A stretch of DNA of 64,000 nucleotides, taken from NCBI RefSeq assembly GCF_002097715.1, contig NZ_CP020737.1, forward strand, positions 1,488,001 to 1,552,000, given 5' to 3'. A program made the translations under genes and the position numbers. Positions 36,406-47,584 of the stretch are shown here, piece by piece; position 1 is the stretch's first letter, and each line of letters starts with the position of its first letter. This stretch comes from Burkholderia ubonensis subsp. mesacidophila. Lineage in GTDB: Bacteria; Pseudomonadota; Gammaproteobacteria; Burkholderiales; Burkholderiaceae. The notes beneath the pieces were generated by a model that worked only from the letters and a program-made list of their open reading frames with translations, did not search any database and was not told the origin of the DNA.

Positions 36406-38603
36406 GACGGGGTTCCTTGTTGGGCGCGCGCGGGGCGGTTGCGATTGAGCGGCGCGAGCGGCGATTCCGGATCGAGCAGCGCGGTGCGCACGAAATGCAG
36501 ATGGCTCAGGATGCGCTGCAGCCGGTGGCGCTCCTCGCGCGACGGCGTGAACGCGTCGAGCGTCTGACGGGTCGCGTCGATCGCGTCGTTCGCCGCGGCG
36601 AGCGTCGCATCGAAGCGCTCGGCGCTCGGCTGCGTGAACAGGGCGGACAGCGCGGCGCGCATCGTCTCGATTGCGCGCCGCCACGGCGTCGCCGGCGCAT
36701 AGCGCGGGTCGGGCGGCAGCGTCGCGAGTTCGTCGCGCAGGTCGATCGTCGCGTTGCCGGTCTCGAGCACCGTGAACATCCAGCGCAGCGCGTCGCGCTG
36801 CACGTCGGGCTGATCGGCCGAGATCGTGTGCGCCTGGTACATCAGGTCGCGCGCGCCGCTCTCGAAGCGGGTGCGCAGGCCCGCGAGCCGAGCATGGCAG
36901 GCCGCGACCGCCTGGTGGCGCAGGTCCGCGAACAGGCGCTTCTTGAGCCACGGCGCGGTCGGCGGGAACAGCACCGCGAACGCGATCGCCGATACGAGCA
37001 TCGACAGCACGAGCGCGAGCGCGTCGTTCATGAAGCTCGACGGGTCGTAATGCGTGATGCTGTCCGGGCCGGCAAGGAAGCAGAAGAAGATCAGGTAGCC
37101 CATGCCGTAGCCCGCGAGCTTCGGTTTCAGCGTCATGTAGATGCCGATCGCGAGCAGTGGGGCGAGCGCCGCGCACAGCAGCACGAAGCCGTCGATCCGC
37201 GGGTAGATCCCGAACGTCAGCAGAAAACCCGTGCAGACCGCGAGGGCCGTGCCGATAGCCATTTGCGCGGACATCGCGGTCGGGCGCGGCGTCGACGACG
37301 CGAGTGCGCAGGTTGCCGCTGCCGTCAGCACCAGCGTGACGCCATTCGGCCAGGCGCTCTCGATCCAGAACCAGCCGAGCGCCAGGATCACCGTCGCGGT
37401 GCGGATGCCCGCGATCACCGAGGCCGTCAGGTTGGTGCGCGGCTCGTAGCGTTCGATCCAGCGTTCGCGCTCGTGCGTCGCGGTCGCGAGCGACGCGTAG
37501 GTCGCCGCATATTCCTGCAAGTCGGTGATGAAGCGGTACAGCAGCTCGGCGGCCGTGTCGAAGTCGAGCAACGGGCAGTCGGGCTGCGTTTCGAGTTCCG
37601 CGCGCGTCGCGCGGATGCGGCGCGGCAGCGCGTCGCGCCACGCGAGCAGCTGTTCGGCTGTGTGCGCGGCGTCGGCCGACGTGCGCACGGGTTCGCCGTT
37701 GCGCGTGAGCAGCGGCGCGATCTCGCGGAAATACGGTTCGATCGCCGCGATCGCGGCCTGCGCGCCGGCCGCGTGCAGCCGGTTCATCAGCTGGTGCAGC
37801 GCGTGAAAGCGGCTCGATGCGCTCATGAACTCGCTGTTCAGCCGCGCGAGGCGGCCGCTGCGCATGCGCGTGTCGGGATCCTCGAACACGGCCATGCTGC
37901 GCGCGGCTTCGAAACCGACCACGTCGGCGACGAAGCGGGTATGGATGGCTTCGATGTGCGCGCGGTCGAGCTGACCGGACAGCGCCGACGCGACGTAGTC
38001 GACGAAACTCCCGAAGCGCTTGCGGACCGTCGTGCGCATCTGCTCGCCCGTGTACTGCGGAAACACGAGCGCACTGACGACGCCGGCCGACACGATCCCG
38101 ACGATCACCTCGGAGACGCGCGTCAGCGCGCTCATGAAGGCGCCGTCCGGGTGTTGCGAGGCGGGCAGGCCGATCAGCGCGGTCGTATAACCGGCGAGCA
38201 GGAAACCGTAGCTGCGGAAGTTGCGGTTGCGCGCGGCGCCGGCCGTGCACAGCGCGATCCACAGCGCGATGGACAGCAGGAACAGCTGCGGCTGCTGCGG
38301 AAACAGCGAGACGAACGTGAGCGTCGCGACGAGTCCGAAGATCGTGCCGGCGACCCGGTAGAAGCTCTTCGCGAACACCGCGCCGCTTTGCGGCTGCATC
38401 ACGATGAACACGGTCGTCATCGCGGTCTTCGGCGCCGGCAGGTCGAGGCGCATCGACACGCCGAGCGCGATGAACGCCGCGAGCAGCGCCTTGACGAGAT
38501 AGAGCCAGGCGACGCCGTCGGTGCGGGCCCAGTCGCCGAGCGCGGCGAGCCACGCCGACGGCGGATTGCCGGCGGACGGAGAGGCGGAAGAGGTGGCTGG
38601 CAT
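36402..38603 (-). CDS. FUSC-family inner-membrane exporter (AaeB-like)
   Basis: 733 residues with two clusters of membrane helices (about 30-180 and 380-530), each followed by a cytoplasmic helical region, the duplicated layout of aromatic-acid exporter AaeB and relatives. Landmarks are MTTVFIVMQPQSGAVFAKSF with YRVAGTIFG near residue 65, and a second copy around WPNGVTLVLTAAATCALASS. With the HlyD protein, DUF1656 protein and outer-membrane factor it forms a tripartite pump. The substrate is probably an aromatic or hydrophobic acid by family analogy. Confidence 0.87.
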   Translation of the reverse strand: MPATSSASPSAGNPPSAWLAALGDWARTDGVAWLYLVKALLAAFIALGVSMRLDLPAPKTAMTTVFIVMQPQSGAVFAKSFYRVAGTIFGLVATLTFVSLFPQQPQLFLLSIALWIALCTAGAARNRNFRSYGFLLAGYTTALIGLPASQHPDGAFMSALTRVSEVIVGIVSAGVVSALVFPQYTGEQMRTTVRKRFGSFVDYVASALSGQLDRAHIEAIHTRFVADVVGFEAARSMAVFEDPDTRMRSGRLARLNSEFMSASSRFHALHQLMNRLHAAGAQAAIAAIEPYFREIAPLLTRNGEPVRTSADAAHTAEQLLAWRDALPRRIRATRAELETQPDCPLLDFDTAAELLYRFITDLQEYAATYASLATATHERERWIERYEPRTNLTASVIAGIRTATVILALGWFWIESAWPNGVTLVLTAAATCALASSTPRPTAMSAQMAIGTALAVCTGFLLTFGIYPRIDGFVLLCAALAPLLAIGIYMTLKPKLAGYGMGYLIFFCFLAGPDSITHYDPSSFMNDALALVLSMLVSAIAFAVLFPPTAPWLKKRLFADLRHQAVAACHARLAGLRTRFESGARDLMYQAHTISADQPDVQRDALRWMFTVLETGNATIDLRDELATLPPDPRYAPATPWRRAIETMRAALSALFTQPSAERFDATLAAANDAIDATRQTLDAFTPSREERHRLQRILSHLHFVRTALLDPESPLAPLNRNRPARAQQGTPS

Positions 38604-38618
38604 GATGAGCGCTCCGCG

Positions 38619-40205
38619 TTACCGGGCTGCCGGCGCGTGGGCCGCGTCGGTGCTCGCGAGCGGCGATGCGCCGGCGGCTTTCGGATTCGACGCGGCGGCA
38701 GCCGGCGCCGATGCCTTGGCGCCCGACGCACCGACGCCCGGCGTAGCGACGCCCGGCACATCCTCACCCGTCTCGACGCCGCCGCCGAGCGCGGCCATCA
38801 GCGCCGCGTGCGCGGACAGGCGCTCCGCGTCGATCCGCGCGGCCGTTTCCTGCGCACGCAACAGCTGCTGCTGAGCGACCAGCACGTTCACGTAATCGGT
38901 CAGGCCGCGGCGGAAGCCTTCGCGCGACAGCTGATAGCTGCGGTCGTTCGCGGCCACCGAGCGGGCGGCATCCTTCTTCTGCGTATCGAGCGAGCGGATC
39001 CGCACGACCTGGTCGGCGATGTCCTTGAGCGCGCCGACGATCGTCTGGTTGTAGCGCTCGACCGCCTGGTCGTAGCCGGCCGACGCCGCGCCGAGCTGCG
39101 CGCGCAGCCGGCCGCCTTCGAAGATCGGCAGCGACACCGCCGGGCCGGCGGTCCAGCCGCCGTTCATCGCGCGCAGGAAGTCGGCGAACGGCGCGGTCAC
39201 GCCGAAGCCGCCGACGGTCGCGAGCAGGTCGATGTTCGGATAGAACGCGGCCTTTGCGACGTCGATGCCGCGCGCCTGCGCGTCGACCGTCCAGCGCGCC
39301 GCGACGACGTCCGGCCGGCGGCCGAGCAGGTCGGCCGGCAGCGCGGACGGCAGGCCGGCCGGCGCGTCGAGCGCGAGCTTCGGCCGCGCGATCGCATCGC
39401 CCGCGCCTGGCCCCTTGCCGGCGAGGGCGGCAAGCTGGTGGCGGGCGAGCTGGATCGCTTCCTCGTACGTATCGATCTGGCGTTCGTAGTCGGGCAGCGT
39501 CGATTCCGCCTGGCTGACCTCGAGCTGCGTGCCGAGGCCGGCCTGCAGCCGCTTGCGCGCGAGCTCCGCGAGCGCATGCTGGCGCTCGAACGTGTCGTGC
39601 GCGAGGTCGAGCAGCGCGTAGTTCATCGACAGCCCGACGTAGGCGCGCACCACGTTGACCTCGAGCTCGAGCCGCGCCGCGCGGGCGTCGGCCGCGCTCG
39701 CGTGCGCGACGTCGAGCGCGCGCTCGGTCGCGTTCTTGTCCTTGCCCCACAGGTCGAGGTGGTACGACAGGCCGAGCGTGCCGGTGTTGTTCCAGGTGTC
39801 GGCGTTCGCGAGCGGTCCCGGGCCGTAGAACACGTTGTCCGGCCAGTGCTGGCGCATCAGCGACAGGTTGCCGTTGATCTGCGGCAGTTCGGCCGAGCGG
39901 GCGACGCGGGCCATCGCCTGCGCCTCGCGCACGCGCGCCTGCGCGGCGGCGAGCGTCGGGTTGCCGGCCTGCGCGGCGGCGATCCACGCGTCGAGCTGCG
40001 GATCGCGGTACGCCCGCCACCAGTCGGCCGCGGGCCAGCCCGCGTCGCGGTCGGCCGCGCGGATGGCGGCCCCGGCGTCGAGCGCGCCCGGGTCGATCTG
40101 CGTGGACTGCGGCTTGTTGTCGCCCATGCTCGCGCATCCGGCCATTATTAATGAGACTGCAAGAACCGCGAGTGCGAGCGTCCCTTTTTTTGCCGGAGAC
40201 TGCAC
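38619..40205 (-). CDS. RND/FUSC-type outer-membrane efflux factor (NodT/OprM family lipoprotein)
   Basis: 528 residues from a GTG start, supported by GGGAG 6 bases upstream. The next residues form a lipoprotein signal with lipobox IMAGC (Cys near residue 23). The body is the TolC-like double repeat, with GWPAADWWRAYRDPQLDAWI, a first coiled-coil region, RRPDVVAARWTVDAQA and a second repeat ending near residue 490. An Ala/Pro-rich, Lys-containing tail follows. It is the first gene of the efflux operon, 15 bases before the FUSC gene, and supplies the outer-membrane channel. Confidence 0.88.
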   Translation of the reverse strand: MQSPAKKGTLALAVLAVSLIMAGCASMGDNKPQSTQIDPGALDAGAAIRAADRDAGWPAADWWRAYRDPQLDAWIAAAQAGNPTLAAAQARVREAQAMARVARSAELPQINGNLSLMRQHWPDNVFYGPGPLANADTWNNTGTLGLSYHLDLWGKDKNATERALDVAHASAADARAARLELEVNVVRAYVGLSMNYALLDLAHDTFERQHALAELARKRLQAGLGTQLEVSQAESTLPDYERQIDTYEEAIQLARHQLAALAGKGPGAGDAIARPKLALDAPAGLPSALPADLLGRRPDVVAARWTVDAQARGIDVAKAAFYPNIDLLATVGGFGVTAPFADFLRAMNGGWTAGPAVSLPIFEGGRLRAQLGAASAGYDQAVERYNQTIVGALKDIADQVVRIRSLDTQKKDAARSVAANDRSYQLSREGFRRGLTDYVNVLVAQQQLLRAQETAARIDAERLSAHAALMAALGGGVETGEDVPGVATPGVGASGAKASAPAAAASNPKAAGASPLASTDAAHAPAAR

Positions 40206-40362
40206 GATTTTCTCCCTTTCGGATATAGATGAGCCGACAGGGATTATATTTTTAGGCAATTGCTGAATATACGGACAACGGTGCAAGTCATTTTTACAAA
40301 AGCTGAGATAATATTTGTTGGTGAGCGTGTAACAATCCTCCCCGATTCTCACGGGTAATGGC
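40206..40362. promoter_or_regulatory. Divergent control region between efflux operon and LysR gene
   Basis: 157 bases that are strikingly A/T-rich for this genome. ATTATA at 40243-40248 gives a minus-strand TATAAT for the efflux operon, and GATAATATT near 40305-40313 is a candidate -10 toward the LysR gene. LysR proteins usually bind such divergent regions and control the facing operon together with themselves. No single binding site could be assigned. Confidence 0.5.
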
Positions 40363-41304
40363 ATGGATACGTTACAGAACATGCGGGTATTCATGCGCGT
40401 GGTCGACGCGGGCAGTTTCACCGCGGCCGCGCAGCAGATGAATTCGACGACCGCCTATACGTCGCGCGCCGTCTCGGACCTGGAGGCGCACCTGCGCACC
40501 CGGCTCCTGAACCGGACCACGCGCCGCATCGCGCTGACCGAGGCCGGTGAACGCTATCTGCAGCGCTGCGAACAGATCCTCGCGTATGTCGACCAGGCGG
40601 AAGCGGAAGCGAGCGACGCGCACGCGCGTCCGTCGGGCAAGCTCAAGGTGCACTGCTTCACGAGCCTCGGCCAGCACTACACGGTGCCGGCCGTGTCGCG
40701 CTATCGCGAGCGCTATCCGGACGTGCACGTCGACCTGACGCTCGCGCAGCGGATGCCGGACTTGCTCGACGAGGGCTACGACGTCGCGATCGTCGTCGGC
40801 CGCGACCTGCCGGATTCGGGGCTCGTGTCGCAGCGGCTCGGCGAATCCTACAGCGTTGTCTGCGCGTCGCCGCGCTACCTCGAGCAGCACGGCGTGCCGC
40901 AACAGCCGCAGGATCTCGCGCGCCACACCTGTCTCGGCATGGTCGCGCCGGGCTTTCACTACGACGACTGGACGCTGTCCGGGCCGAACGGCGACGAGCA
41001 TGTCGTGCTGGCGGCGCCGCCGTTTCGCGTGAACGTCGCCGAGGCGCTCGCGGTGGCCGTGCGGGAAGGGATGGGCATCGGCGTGCTGCCGATCTACTCG
41101 GCGATCGCCGGCCTGCGCAACGGCCATTTCGTGCGCGTGATGCCCGAATACCGGTCGCACGCGATGAACATCTACGCGTTGTACCCGTCCCGTCAGTATC
41201 TCGACGCGAAAATCCGGACCTGGGTCGATTTCCTGCGCGACGAGTTGCCGGCGACGCTCGACGCCGACGAGGCCGCGCTGGAGCAGTTCACGCGCGCGAC
41301 ATGA
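40363..41304 (+). CDS. LysR-family regulator of the divergent efflux operon (AaeR-like)
   Basis: 313 residues: LysR winged helix at residues 3-62 (MRVFMRVVDAGSFTAAAQQM, LEAHLRTRLLNRTTRRIALT), a linker helix, and an effector-binding domain from about residue 90 (GKLKVHCFTSLGQHYTVPAV, EGYDVAIVVGRDLPDSGL, VAVREGMGIGVLPIYSA). Placement back-to-back with a FUSC efflux operon matches the AaeR-AaeXAB arrangement, so it probably induces the pump in response to an aromatic acid. The inducer is inferred, not seen. Confidence 0.9.
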   Translation: MDTLQNMRVFMRVVDAGSFTAAAQQMNSTTAYTSRAVSDLEAHLRTRLLNRTTRRIALTEAGERYLQRCEQILAYVDQAEAEASDAHARPSGKLKVHCFTSLGQHYTVPAVSRYRERYPDVHVDLTLAQRMPDLLDEGYDVAIVVGRDLPDSGLVSQRLGESYSVVCASPRYLEQHGVPQQPQDLARHTCLGMVAPGFHYDDWTLSGPNGDEHVVLAAPPFRVNVAEALAVAVREGMGIGVLPIYSAIAGLRNGHFVRVMPEYRSHAMNIYALYPSRQYLDAKIRTWVDFLRDELPATLDADEAALEQFTRAT

Positions 41305-41423
41305 CGTCGCGGGATCACGAAATCTGACGAGATTTGTCGTTCGCGCAACACTTTTTTACGGTCGTCCGGCGGACAGTTTGATAGTGTCTGGATCAGAGTG
41401 AACTGCAGCAATACGGAGAAGCA

Positions 41424-41579
41424 ATGGATACGCACCTGATGATCGGCCTTGGAATCCTGTTCGGCGTGATTGGCGCCGTCGCGTCGCGCGACCTGCTGCG
41501 CGCGATGAAGGCGCGGCTGCAGCCGGCGCCGGTCCGGGTGCGCTCGGCGTCGGAAGCCGCGCGCCGCCTCGGGCGCTGA
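41424..41579 (+). CDS. Small 51-residue membrane-anchored protein, uncharacterised
   Basis: An ATG with GGAGAA 6 bases upstream opens a 52-codon frame ending in TGA. The protein begins MDTHLMIGLGILFGVIGAVA, a single membrane-spanning or signal-anchor segment, followed by a basic tail (SRDLLRAMKARLQPAPVRVR) and ASEAARRLGR. G/C-ending codons, the clear ribosome-binding site and an otherwise empty 300-base gap between the LysR and phosphoesterase genes support it as real. No family recognised. Confidence 0.6.
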   Translation: MDTHLMIGLGILFGVIGAVASRDLLRAMKARLQPAPVRVRSASEAARRLGR

Positions 41580-41601
41580 AGCGCCGGGGCAGCGGGGCCG
41601 T

Positions 41602-42474
41602 CTAGCAGGTGGCCGCCCCGCGGTTGGCCACCCCGTCAAGCACCACGACCTTGTCCCACGCGAACGCGGTGTTTTCCAGCTCGCCGGTGCGCCGGCGAAT
41701 GTAGCCGCGCGGATTGCAGACGACGCGCGTGCCGTCCTCCGTCAGGTAATCGAATGACGTATGCGTGTGACCGTGCGCCCAGAGGGCGACCGGTGCGCGC
41801 ACCAGCCCCGCCAGATCGCTGACGAACCCGGCCGAGACCGGATCCTGCGCATAGCGCTCGGCCAGCGAGCGCCGGTGCGGCGCGTGATGGGTCACCACGA
41901 TCGTCTTGCCCGCAAACGGCGCAGCCAGCTGCGCTTCGAGCCACGCCCGCGAGCGGCGGTGCAGCGCGAGCGCATCGGCCGGCGTGAAATCGCGCTCCGC
42001 GCCGCGTGCCGGCGCGTCGCCACCCGCGTGTACCGCTGCGTCGTGCGGCCACGTCACCTGAATCAGTCCCTTGAAATCGAGCATCACGCGCGACGCCGCA
42101 TCGATCGCGTGCGCGATGCTCGCGTCGTCCGCGCCGAACAGCGCGAAGTCGGTCCACAGCGTCGTGCCGAGCACCCGGAAGCGCGCGGCCGGATCGACGT
42201 AGACGTCGTTGTTCAGGTAATGCACGTTGTCGAGCGCGCGCGCCGCGTCGCGCATCGCCGCCTCGAGCGCGCCGAACTCGCCGTCGTAGTACTCGTGGTT
42301 GCCCGGCACGTAGATCACCGGCACTTCGGGGTCGAACGTCTCGGCGGCCCAGCGCAGGCCCTCCGCGTGGTTGTGGATGTCGCCGGCCAGCACGACGAGA
42401 TCCGCGTCGGCATGGGGAATCACGTCGGGCAGGTTGCTTTCGAGATGCAGGTCGGACAGCACGCGGATCTTCAC
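41602..42474 (-). CDS. Calcineurin-like metallophosphoesterase
   Basis: 290 residues with the metallophosphoesterase motifs in order: DLHLE (residues 8-12), VVLAGDIHNH near residue 30, VPGNHEYYDG near residue 58, VVTHHAPH near residue 200 and WAHGHTH near residue 240. These supply the Asp, His and Asn ligands of a two-metal site. It is cytoplasmic with no signal peptide. The substrate is unknown: phosphomonoesters, diesters or nucleotides are all possible. It lies 25 bases after the FAD oxidoreductase on the same strand and may be co-transcribed. Confidence 0.87.
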   Translation of the reverse strand: MKIRVLSDLHLESNLPDVIPHADADLVVLAGDIHNHAEGLRWAAETFDPEVPVIYVPGNHEYYDGEFGALEAAMRDAARALDNVHYLNNDVYVDPAARFRVLGTTLWTDFALFGADDASIAHAIDAASRVMLDFKGLIQVTWPHDAAVHAGGDAPARGAERDFTPADALALHRRSRAWLEAQLAAPFAGKTIVVTHHAPHRRSLAERYAQDPVSAGFVSDLAGLVRAPVALWAHGHTHTSFDYLTEDGTRVVCNPRGYIRRRTGELENTAFAWDKVVVLDGVANRGAATC

Positions 42475-42499
42475 GAACGTCGCTCCGAAAGAGATGGCT

Positions 42500-43921
42500 T
42501 CAGCGTAGCACTTTGCCGGGGTTCATCAGGCCGCGCGGATCGAGCGCGGCCTTCAGCGCGCGCATCAGCCCGATCTCGACCGGCGACTTGTAGCGCTGCG
42601 CATCGTCGATCTTCAGCTGGCCGATCCCGTGTTCCGCGCTGATCGTGCCGTGGTGACGGTGCACGTTGTCGTAGACGATCCGGTTGACCGGCGCCTGGTA
42701 TTCGGCGAGGAACGCCTTCGGGTCGCCGCCTGCGGGCGTCTGCACGTTGTAGTGGAGGTTGCCGTCGCCGAGATGGCCGAACGTTACCATCCGCGCCCCC
42801 GGCGCCGCCTGCTGGATCGCCGCATCGGTCTCGTCGATGAAGCGCGCGATCGACGAGATCGGCACCGCGATGTCGTGCTTGATGTTGAGCCCTTCGTCGG
42901 CCTGCGCGAGCGGGATGTGTTCGCGCAGGTCCCAGAACGCGCGCGATTGCGCGAGGTTCTCCGCCACCACCGCATCGACGACGATGCCGGCCTCGAACGC
43001 GTCCTCCATCAGCTTCTCGAACAGCGCGCGCGCGTGCGCTTCGCTCTCGTTGTCCGACAGTTCGAGCAGCACCGTCTGCGGATGCGCTTGCGCGAACGGG
43101 TAGCGCAGCTGCGGATAGTGCTTGCCGACGAGCTGCATGCAGAAATCCGACATCAGCTCGAAGCCCGTCAGCAGCGGCCCGGCCGCGCGCTGCGCGAGCG
43201 CGAGGAAGTCAAGCGCCGCATGCGGCGATTCGAGCGCCGCGAGCGCCGTGACCTGCGCGGCCGGCTGCGGGTGCAGCTTCATCACGGCGGCGGTGATGAT
43301 GCCGAGCGTGCCTTCGGCGCCGATGAACAGGTCGCGCAGGTCGTAGCCGGTGTTGTCCTTGCGCAGTCCGCGCAGGCCCTCCCAGATCTCGCCCTGCGGC
43401 GTCACGACCTCGAGCCCGAGGCACAGCTCGCGCGCGTTGCCGTAGCGCAGCACCGCGGTGCCGCCGGCGTTGGTCGCGAGGTTGCCGCCGATCGTGCAGC
43501 TGCCCTCGGCCGCGAGGCTCAGCGCGAACAGGCGGCCGGCGTCGCGCGCGCGGGCCTGCACGTCGGCGAGGATCACGCCGGCCTCGACGGTGATCGTGTT
43601 GTTGTGCGGATCGAGCGCGCGCACGCGATTGAGGCGCGCGAGGCTCAGCACCGCCTGGCCGCCGCTCGCATCGGGCGTCGCGCCGCCGGCGAGGCCCGTA
43701 TTGCCGCCTTGCGGCACGAGCGCGATGCCGTACAGATTCGCGAGCTTCACGAGCGCCGCGACTTCGGCGGTGTTCGCCGGTTTCAGCACCGCGCACGCGG
43801 TACCTTTGTAGCGGCGGCGCCAGTCGGTCAGGAACGGCTCGGTGTCGTGCGCGTCGGTCAGCACGTAGTCCGCGCCGATCGCGTCGCGGCAGGCGGAAAC
43901 GAAAGCTTCGGAAGAATTCAT
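42500..43921 (-). CDS. FAD-binding oxidoreductase (GlcD / D-2-hydroxyacid dehydrogenase type)
   Basis: 473 residues: an FAD_binding_4 (PCMH) domain with VPQGGNTGLAGGATP near residue 75 and EGSCTIGGNLATNAGGTAVL near residue 140, then an FAD-oxidase C-terminal domain with FGHLGDGNLHYN near residue 380 and SAEHGIGQLK near residue 425, whose His and Glu bind a metal. Relatives include glycolate oxidase GlcD, D-lactate dehydrogenase and D-2-hydroxyglutarate dehydrogenase. With no glcE or glcF neighbour, a single-subunit D-2-hydroxyacid dehydrogenase is likelier than glycolate oxidase. Confidence 0.87.
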   Translation of the reverse strand: MNSSEAFVSACRDAIGADYVLTDAHDTEPFLTDWRRRYKGTACAVLKPANTAEVAALVKLANLYGIALVPQGGNTGLAGGATPDASGGQAVLSLARLNRVRALDPHNNTITVEAGVILADVQARARDAGRLFALSLAAEGSCTIGGNLATNAGGTAVLRYGNARELCLGLEVVTPQGEIWEGLRGLRKDNTGYDLRDLFIGAEGTLGIITAAVMKLHPQPAAQVTALAALESPHAALDFLALAQRAAGPLLTGFELMSDFCMQLVGKHYPQLRYPFAQAHPQTVLLELSDNESEAHARALFEKLMEDAFEAGIVVDAVVAENLAQSRAFWDLREHIPLAQADEGLNIKHDIAVPISSIARFIDETDAAIQQAAPGARMVTFGHLGDGNLHYNVQTPAGGDPKAFLAEYQAPVNRIVYDNVHRHHGTISAEHGIGQLKIDDAQRYKSPVEIGLMRALKAALDPRGLMNPGKVLR

Positions 43922-43941
43922 GGCGGTCGGTCGCGTAAGGA

Positions 43942-46429
<2,488 letters not shown>

Positions 46430-46436
46430 GCCGCCG

Positions 46437-46754
46437 TTACAGCGGGATCTTGCCGACGCAGATGTCCCTGAACATCACCCAGTCGCCCATCAGGCTGTAG
46501 ATCGGGTGGCGGAAGGTGGCGGGGCGGTTCTTCTCGAAGAAGAAGTGTCCGACCCACGCGAACGCGTAGCCGCACACGACGGCGGTCGGCAGCCAAAGCC
46601 AGTCGCCGGTCGCGATCGCCATCGCGACGCAGCCGATCACGCCTAGCGAGCCGATGAAGTGCAGCCGCCGGGACGTCAGGTTCTGGTGTTCGTTCAGGTA
46701 GTACGGGTAGAAGTCAGCGAAGCTGGCGAAATGCTCCGTATGCGAATGCGCCAT
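46437..46754 (-). CDS. DUF962 / Mpo1-like membrane protein
   Basis: 105 residues of the DUF962 (YGL010w/Mpo1) family. FYPYYLNEHQNLTSRRLHFIG near residue 15 and AWVGHFFFEKNRPATFRHP near residue 65 carry the conserved His residues, thought to bind iron in the yeast homologue, a 2-hydroxy-fatty-acid dioxygenase. Two to three hydrophobic segments make it an inner-membrane protein. The bacterial role is unproven. It converges with the yihY-type gene, with 7 bases between stops. Confidence 0.82.
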   Translation of the reverse strand: MAHSHTEHFASFADFYPYYLNEHQNLTSRRLHFIGSLGVIGCVAMAIATGDWLWLPTAVVCGYAFAWVGHFFFEKNRPATFRHPIYSLMGDWVMFRDICVGKIPL

Positions 46755-46951
46755 GGCCGTCTCCTCGGGCCGCTGTCCATGAAGCCATTGTGCGGCGAGC
46801 GGCGGGCGGCCGCAAGCGGGCCGGCTGGAGCGGATTCTCGACGTCCGCGGGCCGAATGCCCGAGGCTGTTGCCGCGGCATGACCGGCGGCCCGCCCGGCC
46901 GGCCTCCGCTTTCCTTTTGACAGGCTTTCCGATAGGATCGAAAGCCGGTTT

Positions 46952-46963
46952 TGCATATATGCA
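46952..46963. repeat. 12-bp perfect palindrome before the CBS-domain gene
   Basis: TGCATATATGCA lies 14 bases before the start codon of the CBS-domain gene, just upstream of its GAGGGG ribosome-binding site. A TTGACA (46917-46922) lies upstream but lacks a matching -10. The palindrome could be an operator or form a small mRNA hairpin. Confidence 0.4.
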
Positions 46964-46976
46964 TGAGGGGACTACG

Positions 46977-47441
46977 ATGCGCGTCAGCGATATTCTGAAA
47001 GTCAAGGGCAACACGCTGTTCACGGTGACGCCCGATACGCCGCTGCGCGAAGCGGTTGATACGATGGCCGAGCACGACATCGGCTCGCTCGTCGTGATGG
47101 AGTACGGCGATCTCGTCGGGATGCTGACGTTCCGCGAGATCATTCTGCGCCTGCGCGAAAACGGCGGCGCGATCGGTGAGGCCCAGGTCCGCAAGGTGAT
47201 GGACGAGCCGCTGACGTGCACGCCCGAAACGGACGTCAACGAAGTGCGCCGGATGATGCTCGAGCGTCACGCGCGCTACATGCCGGTGCTCGACAAGAAG
47301 GTGCTGATGGGCGTCATTTCGTTCTACGACGTCGCGAAGACGGTCGTCGAGGCGCAGAGCTTCGAGAACCGGATGCTGAAGGCGTACATCCGCGACTGGC
47401 CGGAGCCGGAATCCGAAGCCCACAAGCCGGTCGCCGGCTGA
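46977..47441 (+). CDS. Tandem CBS-domain protein
   Basis: 154 residues made almost wholly of two CBS domains (about 8-62 and 75-130), which together form a Bateman module binding adenosine nucleotides. Typical motifs are TPLREAVDTMAEHDIGSLVV and VNEVRRMMLERHARYMPVLD. There is no attached enzyme or transporter domain, so it is a free-standing sensor or regulatory subunit with an unknown partner. GAGGGG 8 bases upstream supports the start. Confidence 0.88.
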   Translation: MRVSDILKVKGNTLFTVTPDTPLREAVDTMAEHDIGSLVVMEYGDLVGMLTFREIILRLRENGGAIGEAQVRKVMDEPLTCTPETDVNEVRRMMLERHARYMPVLDKKVLMGVISFYDVAKTVVEAQSFENRMLKAYIRDWPEPESEAHKPVAG

Positions 47442-47584
47442 ACGCCGTGCCCGCGCCGTCCCATCCGGCGCGGGTGCCTCCGTCCAGCGCAGCGGCGCGG
47501 GCCAGGCCTGCGCCCCCGGCGCTGCCTTTCCTCCGATAACCAGGGCCCGCGCAGCTTCGCCGAGACGACGCGCGCGTATTCCGC

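Noticed and set aside
40206..40362. A/T-rich stretch as sign of foreign DNA
   Set aside because: It is short, lies between divergent genes and both neighbours have normal composition, so promoter DNA is the simpler reading.
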